Assembly: GCA_964412905.1 (NCBI GenBank)
Contig: CAYPQL010000029.1
Span: forward strand, 1 to 19,468
Origin: CAYPQL01 sp964412905
GTDB taxonomy: Bacteria > Patescibacteriota > Minisyncoccia > JAHIHE01 > JAGLIN01
Reading direction: 5' to 3'
DNA: 19,468 bases
The position numbers were made by a program, and so were the translations under genes. Below are positions 14,718 to 19,468 of this stretch, piece after piece; position 1 is the first letter of the stretch; each line of letters begins with the position of its first letter. Below the pieces are notes generated by a model. It did not search any database. It saw only the letters and a program-made list of their open reading frames with translations, and had not been told where the DNA came from.

Positions 14718-16265
14718 TTTCACTCTTTCAATCCCTTTTTTTATTCTCCCCAAAACTTTTTCTTTCCCCAAAACTTCCGCAACCTCAAAAGGACTTGGAG
14801 AGGCTTTGAGACCCGTAAGCGCTACGCGCAATGGCCACAATAACTCCCCTGCTTTGATATTATTTTTTTCCATCAAACCTCTCAAAACTTTCTCCAAATT
14901 ATTTTTATCAAAATCTTTCCCGTCTATTTTTTCCAGCTCATCGTAAGCTAACTTTAAATTATTTATCACCTCATCAAAACTCATCTTTTTCCAGATTAAT
15001 AAATCTTTTTCATATTCTAATTTATCCGTAAAAATAAACTTCACCAAATCCCCTATCTCGCTTAGTTTTTTCATTCTTTCCTGTTCCAGCGCTAAAATTT
15101 GCTTTAAATAATCAAAGCTTATTATTTCCCCAGTATCTATAATTTTAAATTTTAAATTGTCATTTTGATTTTTGATTTTTTCATTTTTAATTTCTTCTAT
15201 TATTCCCGCTTCAACCAAATACGGCACGCTTAACATAGTTAATTTATCCAAATCCATCTTTCGAATATACGCTCCATTTATCCAGTCCAGTTTTTCCGTG
15301 TTGAAAATCGCGCCGGTTTTATTCACGCCGGACAAGTCAAATCTCTTGATCATTTCTTCCATTGAAAAAACTTCTTCTTCCGTTTTCGGATTCCAACCGA
15401 GGAGCAAAATAAAATTTAACAAAGCTTCCGGCAGATATCCTTTCTTTAAATAATCTTCAACCGCGACATCTCCCTGCCGTTTGCTCAGTTTGCTTTTATC
15501 GGGATTTAGCAATAGTGTTAAATGCGCGAATTTTGGAAGTTCCCAATTAAAAGCTTTATATAAAATTATATGCTTTGGAGTTGATGGCAGCCACTCTACA
15601 GCTCTGATGACATGAGAAATTTCCATCAAGTGATCATCAACTACATTCGCCAAATGATATGTCGGAAAACCATCTGATTTCATAATCACTTGATCGTCAA
15701 TCGTTTTATTTTCAATTTTTATTTTCCCGTAAACCAAATCCTCAAACTCCGTAAAACCGTCTTTGGGAACTTTCAGTCTGACGACATAAGGAGTTTTTTT
15801 ATCTAGAAAATTCTGAACTTCTTCCTTTGATAAATTTCTGCACTTCCCGTCATACATCGGCGCCAATTTTTGCGCTTGCTGAACTTTTCTCATTTCCCCT
15901 AGTCGCTCTTGACTGCAGAAGCAATAATATGCATAATCATTTTTAATCAATTCATCAGCGTATTTTTGATATATTTCCAGTCTTTGAGATTGCATATAAG
16001 GTCCGAAATCGCCCTTATCCGCGATTTTCCCGTCATTGTCTAGGATTATTCCCTCATTATAATCCAAACCAACGGAATGAAGGACTTTCACCAAATTTTC
16101 AATTGACCCCTCTACATACCGCGACCTGTCCGTATCTTCAACCCGCAACACAAAATCGCCATCATTATGCTTGGCAAAAAGATAGCAATACAAAGCCGTT
16201 CTTAAACTCCCCACATGCAAATACCCCGTCGGACTCGGCGCAAACCTCGTTCGAATTTTTTTCAT
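14715..16265 (-). CDS. gltX: Glutamyl-tRNA synthetase
   Basis: The 516-residue class I synthetase attaches glutamate to tRNA in the cytoplasm. The first signature is HVGS (17-20, the HIGH motif) in SPTGYLHVGSLRTALY. The second is K259-L-S-K-R263 (the KMSKS motif). Between them are RVEDTDRSR (41-49), the DGFPTYHLANVVDDHLM segment (198-214) and EWLPSTPKH (224-232). The helical anticodon-binding part fills about 330-516. At about 359-376 the chain carries an Asn/Lys/Ile-rich stretch encoded by a heptamer array (15143-15191), an unusual insertion. The gene may be nondiscriminating and also charge tRNA-Gln, as in many bacteria with GatCAB; this is not decided here. No SD precedes the ATG. Confidence 0.96.
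   Translation of the reverse strand: MKKIRTRFAPSPTGYLHVGSLRTALYCYLFAKHNDGDFVLRVEDTDRSRYVEGSIENLVKVLHSVGLDYNEGIILDNDGKIADKGDFGPYMQSQRLEIYQKYADELIKNDYAYYCFCSQERLGEMRKVQQAQKLAPMYDGKCRNLSKEEVQNFLDKKTPYVVRLKVPKDGFTEFEDLVYGKIKIENKTIDDQVIMKSDGFPTYHLANVVDDHLMEISHVIRAVEWLPSTPKHIILYKAFNWELPKFAHLTLLLNPDKSKLSKRQGDVAVEDYLKKGYLPEALLNFILLLGWNPKTEEEVFSMEEMIKRFDLSGVNKTGAIFNTEKLDWINGAYIRKMDLDKLTMLSVPYLVEAGIIEEIKNEKIKNQNDNLKFKIIDTGEIISFDYLKQILALEQERMKKLSEIGDLVKFIFTDKLEYEKDLLIWKKMSFDEVINNLKLAYDELEKIDGKDFDKNNLEKVLRGLMEKNNIKAGELLWPLRVALTGLKASPSPFEVAEVLGKEKVLGRIKKGIERVK
15143..15191. repeat. Heptamer micro-tandem array inside gltX (7 units)
   Basis: Seven 7-bp units, consensus TTTTRAT on the plus strand, start at 15143, 15150, 15157, 15164, 15171, 15178 and 15185. 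They lie within the gltX coding sequence and encode part of the low-complexity insert near residues 359-374. Confidence 0.6.
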
Positions 16266-16343
16266 TTTGATTGATTTAGTTTTTTATGATATATTTATAT
16301 TAGCATATTTTAAGGAGGAGGGAAAATTGTATAATATGCGATC

Positions 16344-16377
16344 ACTCGTATAATAACGAGTTATTGGAAATAGTCAA
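16344..16377 (-). promoter_or_regulatory. gltX promoter with dyad flanking the -10 box
   Basis: On the minus strand TTGACT (16377-16372), 16 bp and TATTAT (16355-16350) form a promoter. The -10 box is exactly the centre of a perfect inverted repeat ACTCGT/ACGAGT (16344-16349/16356-16361). On the plus strand the same centre reads TATAAT (16349-16354), with a poor TTGTAT at -35, so it may fire both ways. A further AACTCGTT lies at 16430-16437, the complement of AACGAGTT at 16355-16362. A second gltX -10 (TGC then TAATAT, 16305-16297) is closer to the gene. Confidence 0.5.
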
Positions 16378-16470
16378 AAATCTCTCTCAATTTATATTTT
16401 AATTTTTTGGCAATTTTCTAGGTCGGAACAACTCGTTTTAAAATAATAATTTTTTTAACAAATAAACTAT

Positions 16471-17004
16471 ATGGAACAACAACCGCAAAAATCTGGATTA
16501 GCAACTGCCAGTCTCATACTTGGACTAGTATCATTCATACCTTTTTTTGGCGTGCTTTTGGGTACTATTGCTATTATTCTAGGCATAGTCGGTCTTAATG
16601 AAATTAAAAAAATGGGATTGAGGGGTAAAAAAATGGCTAACGCTGGAATTATTCTTGGCATACTCGGAATATTATTTAGCGTTATTCTTTATGGATCACT
16701 TTACTACTTTGGCTTTGTATCTAAAACCGGACCGTTTGCTGAACTAAAACCGAAAATGAGTCAGCAAATATTAACGCAAAATGCCGGTACATTAGAGCTT
16801 TACAAAAAACAAAATGAACGCTATCCAGAAAATTTGAATCAGGCAACAAAAGCAGGATTCACAATTTTTCTAAGCGATCATTATCTCAAGCCATTTTTTT
16901 ACAAAGCTTCAGAAGATGGCCAATCATATGAAATGAGAAGTCTGGGGGCTGATGGAATATATGGAACTAGCGATGATATATTTCCCATTGGTCAAACAAA
17001 GTAA
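16471..17004 (+). CDS. DUF4190 membrane domain fused to a GspG/pilin-like head
   Basis: The 177-residue protein has two parts. Residues 7-82 form a DUF4190-type domain: two hydrophobic helical stretches (about 9-43 and 55-82) with the usual LGLVSFIPFFGVLLGTIAI region and GLRGKKMANAGIILG link. Residues 100-177 resemble the C-terminal head of type II secretion major pseudopilins. They show ELYKKQNERYPENL (109-122), a hydrophobic strand and SLGADGIYGTSDDI (157-170), which matches the calcium loop of GspG. The usual class III leader peptide and N-terminal pilin helix are absent, so it cannot polymerise as a pilin. The head would instead sit outside the membrane. Such fusions occur in uncultured bacterial genomes, but the role is unknown. 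No SD precedes the ATG. Confidence 0.78.
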   Translation: MEQQPQKSGLATASLILGLVSFIPFFGVLLGTIAIILGIVGLNEIKKMGLRGKKMANAGIILGILGILFSVILYGSLYYFGFVSKTGPFAELKPKMSQQILTQNAGTLELYKKQNERYPENLNQATKAGFTIFLSDHYLKPFFYKASEDGQSYEMRSLGADGIYGTSDDIFPIGQTK

Positions 17005-17110
17005 ATTCCGCACCGACAAGGTCTCTTATCAAAGGACTCTGACGAGAAAGCGGGCAAAGCGATATTTCTCGCTGGAGTCCCGAGGCGGAGACTTCGTCGG
17101 GGCGGGAATT
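17004..17110. repeat. Long imperfect inverted repeat (MITE-like)
   Basis: Arms of about 46 bp (17004-17049 and 17065-17110) are imperfect reverse complements around a 15-bp centre. The best-kept blocks are AATTCC, CCGAC, GTCTC, GGACTC and CGAGAAA. The element starts at the last base of the DUF4190 gene's stop codon. Part of the right arm recurs at 8394-8428. No transposase or long open frame is present. Confidence 0.75.
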
Positions 17111-17118
17111 GTAGCAGT

Positions 17119-17143
17119 AGATTCCTGCCTACGCAGGAATGAC
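17119..17143 (-). repeat. GTCAT...ATCT hairpin unit
   Basis: On the minus strand a 25-bp unit begins GTCAT and ends ATCT. Its interior forms the stem TCCTGC/GCAGGA. It is the third copy of the family seen at 9705, 9760 and 19443. Confidence 0.8.
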
Positions 17144-17171
17144 ACAGAAAGAGGAAGTCTTAAAATAAAAA

Positions 17172-18239
17172 TCACAATCTAATCTCGCAACAAAATTCCC
17201 ACAAATCTTCTACCGAGAAATATTTCGGCAGAATTTTTTTGTGCCATAATTCAAAGACTAGCTCTTGCGGGGTTTTGGGAATTGCTCTTCCCTCTTTTTC
17301 CGCGAGCTTGAAATTTATTTTTGCGGCGGGGAAGTTTTCGATTTTTAGAATTTCCAGCCTGAGCGGTAAATTTCTATTAACCTTTTGCAGTTCGCACAAA
17401 AAACTTTCCAGTTTTTCTTCTGTTGATTTTTCATCATAAACATAAGCCGGAACATAAGCGTAAAAATCAGCGCCGAGATCGATTAGAAGTTTTGCGGTTT
17501 CAAACTGCTCTTTGTAAAATTCTTCTCCGGCTCCAGTTATAAGGCTAAAATCTTTTTTCGTCGTTCCCTTAAAACATCCCACGACTCCAACATTTTTTTG
17601 ACTGAGAACTTTTTTCAATTCAGGCTTATGTTTATTAAGAATTTTATAAGTTGATAAATTCGTGTCAATCCAAAGATAAGAATCAGGCGACCTTTTCATC
17701 ATCGCTTTATAAACATCAACAATGATTTCAGGAATAATCAGACACTCTCCCCCGCTAATTCGGATTATATTCATCGGAGTTTCTGAACTGCTTTTTATCC
17801 TCAAAAACTCATCCACGATTTCTTCCGCGCTGAAAAATTTCCCATATTTCTCAGAACCGGAATTAAGCTCGCGAGGGACAAAGCAATAGTTGCAGGAATA
17901 ATTACAGCCCGCGACTTGCATTGTGAAAACTTTTGTGAATTCCGACAAATTTCTTTTCAAACTTAAAGACGCCGCATAAGTCGGATTTTGAAATTCAGTT
18001 TTCTTAAATCCATTCTTATTTAACCCTAAAAACTTGTTCGACCATTTTTCTTTTTCGCTCGCCGTAATCCACTCCGGATCATCAACATAATCTTTATACC
18101 TAAAAAATTCAGCCAAAACCTTCCGCTCCCCCGGATCCTGTCCCGCATCGCCAATTTTTGCAAGAAGATATTTCTTGTCTCTGATTATTTTTTTCCTGAG
18201 CGTTTCCGCTCTTTGGTCTGAATTGAACATAGGATTCAT
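17172..18239 (-). CDS. Radical SAM protein of unknown substrate
   Basis: The 355-residue protein has the radical SAM cluster motif C112-x3-C116-x2-C119 in VAGCNYSCNYCFVP. ISGGECLI (161-168) follows, the GGE region that contacts S-adenosylmethionine. The motif is preceded by about 105 residues without a clear domain, rich in charged residues, longer than in activating enzymes of the PflA type. The rest continues as a partial TIM barrel with WIDTNLS (194-200) and GCFKGTTKKDF (221-231), which recall glycyl-radical activating enzymes and related proteins. Two further cysteines (C347 and C348) lie in the C-terminal ELWE..CCEIRL tail, and there is no SPASM cluster set. No partner enzyme is adjacent, so the substrate is unknown. 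It is divergently arranged with the zinc-ribbon gene. Confidence 0.85.
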   Translation of the reverse strand: MNPMFNSDQRAETLRKKIIRDKKYLLAKIGDAGQDPGERKVLAEFFRYKDYVDDPEWITASEKEKWSNKFLGLNKNGFKKTEFQNPTYAASLSLKRNLSEFTKVFTMQVAGCNYSCNYCFVPRELNSGSEKYGKFFSAEEIVDEFLRIKSSSETPMNIIRISGGECLIIPEIIVDVYKAMMKRSPDSYLWIDTNLSTYKILNKHKPELKKVLSQKNVGVVGCFKGTTKKDFSLITGAGEEFYKEQFETAKLLIDLGADFYAYVPAYVYDEKSTEEKLESFLCELQKVNRNLPLRLEILKIENFPAAKINFKLAEKEGRAIPKTPQELVFELWHKKILPKYFSVEDLWEFCCEIRL

Positions 18240-18240
18240 T

Positions 18241-18272
18241 TTAACATTTTAACATGTAAACATATTAACATT
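18241..18272. repeat. Octamer micro-tandem array (4 units)
   Basis: Four 8-bp units, consensus TTAACATN, start at 18241, 18249, 18257 and 18265. They lie right against the radical SAM start codon and upstream of the zinc-ribbon promoter. On the minus strand each unit carries ATGTTAA, giving extended -10-like TGTTAAAAT sequences, so the array may also act in transcription. Confidence 0.7.
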
Positions 18273-18281
18273 TTTAAAACC

Positions 18282-18309
18282 TTGACACTTCTTATTGCTG
18301 TGTTAAAAT
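18282..18309 (+). promoter_or_regulatory. Promoter for the zinc-ribbon gene
   Basis: A perfect TTGACA (18282-18287), 16-bp spacer and TAAAAT (18304-18309) with TGT directly before it form an extended -10 promoter, the same layout as at 14495. Confidence 0.72.
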
Positions 18310-18315
18310 CTTAAT

Positions 18316-18332
18316 ATCGTAAATATTGCGAT
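18316..18332 (+). promoter_or_regulatory. Dyad between promoter and SD of the zinc-ribbon gene
   Basis: A 17-bp imperfect palindrome, of form ATCGnAA...TTnCGAT, covers the expected transcription start. It ends nine bases before the SD GGAGG (18341-18345). It could be an operator or leader hairpin. Confidence 0.45.
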
Positions 18333-18352
18333 AAATAAACGGAGGAAAAGAA

Positions 18353-18658
18353 ATGGAAAATAATCTAGAGCAAAAAGATAAATATGCTTGCGGATTCTGT
18401 AAGAAAGAATTCGACTTAAAAGACATAGTTATAATAATGAAAGAGAGGCAATGTCCGCATTGTGGCAATAAGATTCAGAAAATTGGACTTCGATGTATGG
18501 GAGAATGCAAGGGTAATACTATCATAGTTGAAACGGGCATCAAAAATCACATATATCAAACAGTAAAAGTAACAAAAACAACAAAATGTCCAATATGCGA
18601 ATCCAATGAAATTTATGAAGTTGAAAAACCAACAATATTTTTTATTCTTCCAAACTGA
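18353..18658 (+). CDS. Small four-cysteine-pair zinc-ribbon protein with strong SD
   Basis: The 101-residue protein has cysteine pairs C13-x2-C16, C34-x2-C37, C48-x3-C52 and C79-x2-C82, enough for two zinc sites. CPHCGNK and CPICESNE have the usual zinc-ribbon knuckle form. It has no signal peptide and is likely cytoplasmic. Zinc ribbons of this size bind nucleic acid or other proteins; no specific family is recognised. The ATG follows a GGAGG (18341-18345) at seven bases. Promoter, dyad, SD and a terminator overlapping the stop form a self-contained unit, like the 14560 gene. The downstream neighbour is a broken glycosyltransferase on the other strand. Confidence 0.82.
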   Translation: MENNLEQKDKYACGFCKKEFDLKDIVIIMKERQCPHCGNKIQKIGLRCMGECKGNTIIVETGIKNHIYQTVKVTKTTKCPICESNEIYEVEKPTIFFILPN

Positions 18659-18686
18659 AGGTGTTTAAAAACCTTCTCTTTTTTTT
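18657..18686. terminator. Terminator overlapping the zinc-ribbon stop codon
   Basis: GAAGGT (18657-18662) and ACCTTC (18671-18676) form a stem that can extend through T/A pairs in the loop, and a run of eight T follows. Its first two bases are the last two of the TGA stop. The stem also encodes the last codons of the minus-strand glycosyltransferase remnant. Confidence 0.8.
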
Positions 18687-19006
18687 GTCAAAATTAGAAA
18701 TCCAAACTTCGCCGTTGCGTTATAAATTCTTTTAATTCTCCGCGGTTCTAAAATTAATCTCCATAACCATTCTAGTCCTAATTTCTGAAAAATCAAAGGG
18801 GCGCGTTTTGTTTTGCCGGAGATGAAATCAAACGATCCGCCGACGCCGATTGCCAGTTTTACGGTTGGCATTTTTTTTAAGTTTTCATAAATCCAAATTT
18901 CCTGCTTCGGCGCGCCGAAGGCGACAAACAATATATCGGGTTGGGCATTGTTTATTTGTTGGATTAATGCGTTATTTAATTTATCTAGTTTATTTTTATC
19001 AAAAAT

Positions 19007-19089
19007 TGGATATTGGATATTGGATATTTATTGTCCACCTTTGGCGGATCCGCCATAGGCGGAAAAATTGAAAATTGAAAATTGAAAAT
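19007..19089. repeat. 83-bp composite repeat inserted in the glycosyltransferase gene
   Basis: The block holds three GGATATT units (19008, 19015, 19022). Two 15-bp hairpin units of form TCCRCC-WWW-GGCGGA follow (19034-19048, 19049-19063), then four AAAATTG units (19064-19091). The edges carry short AATTTT direct repeats. Removing 83 bp rejoins the frame as ...EEGIPA then IFDKNKLDKLNNALIQQI. Confidence 0.75.
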
Positions 19090-19265
19090 TGCCGCTGGTA
19101 TTCCTTCCTCCGCGCCGACGATATTTAAATAAGGATATTTACCGGACAAAACCCTTGCAGCTTCTTCCGCTATCCCCTCCCCCGCTCCCAGCAAGTATAT
19201 TTTTTTGTCTTTTATAAATTCCGCTTCGCAAATTTTATAAATCAAATCAATACCTGTGATTTTTT

Positions 19266-19296
19266 CAACCCCCCAACCCCCCTTATCAAGGGGGCT
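19266..19296. repeat. GC-rich dispersed repeat, in frame within the glycosyltransferase remnant
   Basis: Two CAACCCCC octamers (19266, 19274) run into the hairpin CCCCC (19278-19282)/GGGGG (19290-19294). On the minus strand it encodes SPLDKGGWGVE, a peptide familiar from dispersed repeats and not from the family. Confidence 0.7.
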
Positions 19297-19442
19297 ATTT
19301 TTATCTGATAATAAAAAACTTTTGATTTTTTCAAGAATTTCTTCTGTCGTAATCTTGTTTATTTTTATGTCTAAAATTTTTGTTTGATGCATAGTTTTTT
19401 AATAAGCTATAGCGATATTATTTTAAATTTACCCGCTTTTCT

Positions 19443-19468
19443 GTCATCCTGAATTTATTTCAGGATCT
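19443..19468 (+). repeat. GTCAT...ATCT hairpin unit at window edge
   Basis: A 26-bp unit begins GTCAT and ends ATCT at the last base of the window. The stem is ATCCTGAA (19446-19453)/TTCAGGAT (19459-19466). Whether a second, inverted unit follows cannot be seen. Confidence 0.75.

Larger units (their letters stand above)
18665..19392 (-). pseudogene. WecG/TagA/CpsF family glycosyltransferase, disrupted
   Basis: Two minus-strand pieces together resemble a WecG/TagA/CpsF transferase, the family that adds N-acetylmannosaminuronate or N-acetylmannosamine to lipid-linked sugars for cell-surface polymers. The first piece (19392-18985) has the N-terminal strand ILDIKINKITTEEILEKI, ITGIDL and the LLGAGEGIAEEAA block. 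The second, in another frame, has FVAFGAPKQE, GVGGSFDF, KRAPLIFQKLGLEWLWRL and EPRRIKR. Two defects are visible. About 40-50 residues that normally lie before ITGIDL, including the conserved Asn-Pro/Ala-Glu and ADG segments with a catalytic Asp, are replaced by SPLDKGGWGVEK, which a dispersed repeat encodes. An 83-bp composite repeat (19007-19089) then shifts the frame. The gene is almost certainly inactive. Confidence 0.88.

Noticed and set aside
16327..16353. Tiny leader peptide after a GGAGGAGGG sequence
   Set aside because: Only eight codons, uncertain start spacing, and it overlaps the dyad promoter; not enough to call.
16952..17182. 76-codon plus-strand frame overlapping the DUF4190 end
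   Set aside because: It runs through the inverted repeat and hairpin unit and has no start signal.
1..19468. CRISPR array
   Set aside because: The tandem repeats have 7-8 bp units without spacers; no repeat-spacer pattern and no cas genes.
1..19468. Recoded UGA, as in some CPR lineages
   Set aside because: TGA ends three genes at the expected family length (7321, 9697, 18658) and no in-frame TGA occurs within the conserved genes.
1..19468. tRNA or rRNA genes
   Set aside because: No cloverleaf-like or rRNA-like sequence was seen in the short intergenic gaps.

Overview
The window is AT-rich, gene-dense DNA that uses the standard bacterial code: TGA ends the debranching enzyme, porA and the zinc-ribbon gene. 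The gene mix suggests a small-genome member of the Patescibacteria/CPR, probably Parcubacteria-like. It includes an archaeal-type UMP kinase, an isolated PorA subunit, Gmad2, thrombospondin-3 and DUF4190 exported or membrane proteins, and many short dispersed repeats at gene junctions. This placement is inference, not a marker-gene assignment. Almost every gene starts after an A/T-rich leader with no Shine-Dalgarno (SD) sequence. The two exceptions are small genes at 14560 and 18353.

Layout. 1-3856 is the end of a type I restriction-modification locus: the 3' end of hsdS, a Fic AMP-transferase gene, then hsdR of the EcoEI/EcoAI type. A strong promoter with a twin direct repeat lies between hsdS and fic. 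3959-8386 holds a sugar-phosphate and alpha-glucan group (GalT-like nucleotidyltransferase and a glycogen-debranching-type glucosidase), interspersed with two membrane-anchored surface proteins. 8510-12808 holds porA, pyrH, an unknown four-helix membrane protein and an unknown coiled-coil protein. From 13040 on, genes alternate in strand: a secreted coiled-coil/C39-type peptidase (-), a 45-residue protein (+), glutamyl-tRNA synthetase (-), a DUF4190/pilin-head fusion (+), a radical SAM protein (-), a four-CxxC zinc protein (+), and a broken WecG/TagA/CpsF glycosyltransferase (-). Convergent pairs share terminators that overlap stop codons.

Repeats are the most distinctive part. (i) Degenerate micro-tandem arrays of 7- or 8-bp units, 3-7 copies each, occur at seven places, including inside gltX and the glycosyltransferase. 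(ii) Four short hairpins have the same ends, GTCAT...ATCT, but different interiors. (iii) A longer imperfect inverted repeat at 17004-17110 has a partial relative at 8394-8428. (iv) The glycosyltransferase gene has been hit twice by such repeats and is now a pseudogene. Removing an 83-bp composite repeat would rejoin its two reading frames.

The best candidates for an undescribed system are the two SD-led small genes with near-consensus promoters and dyads between promoter and SD, and the Fic-in-hsd locus with its doubled TTGTAT/ATACAA operator.
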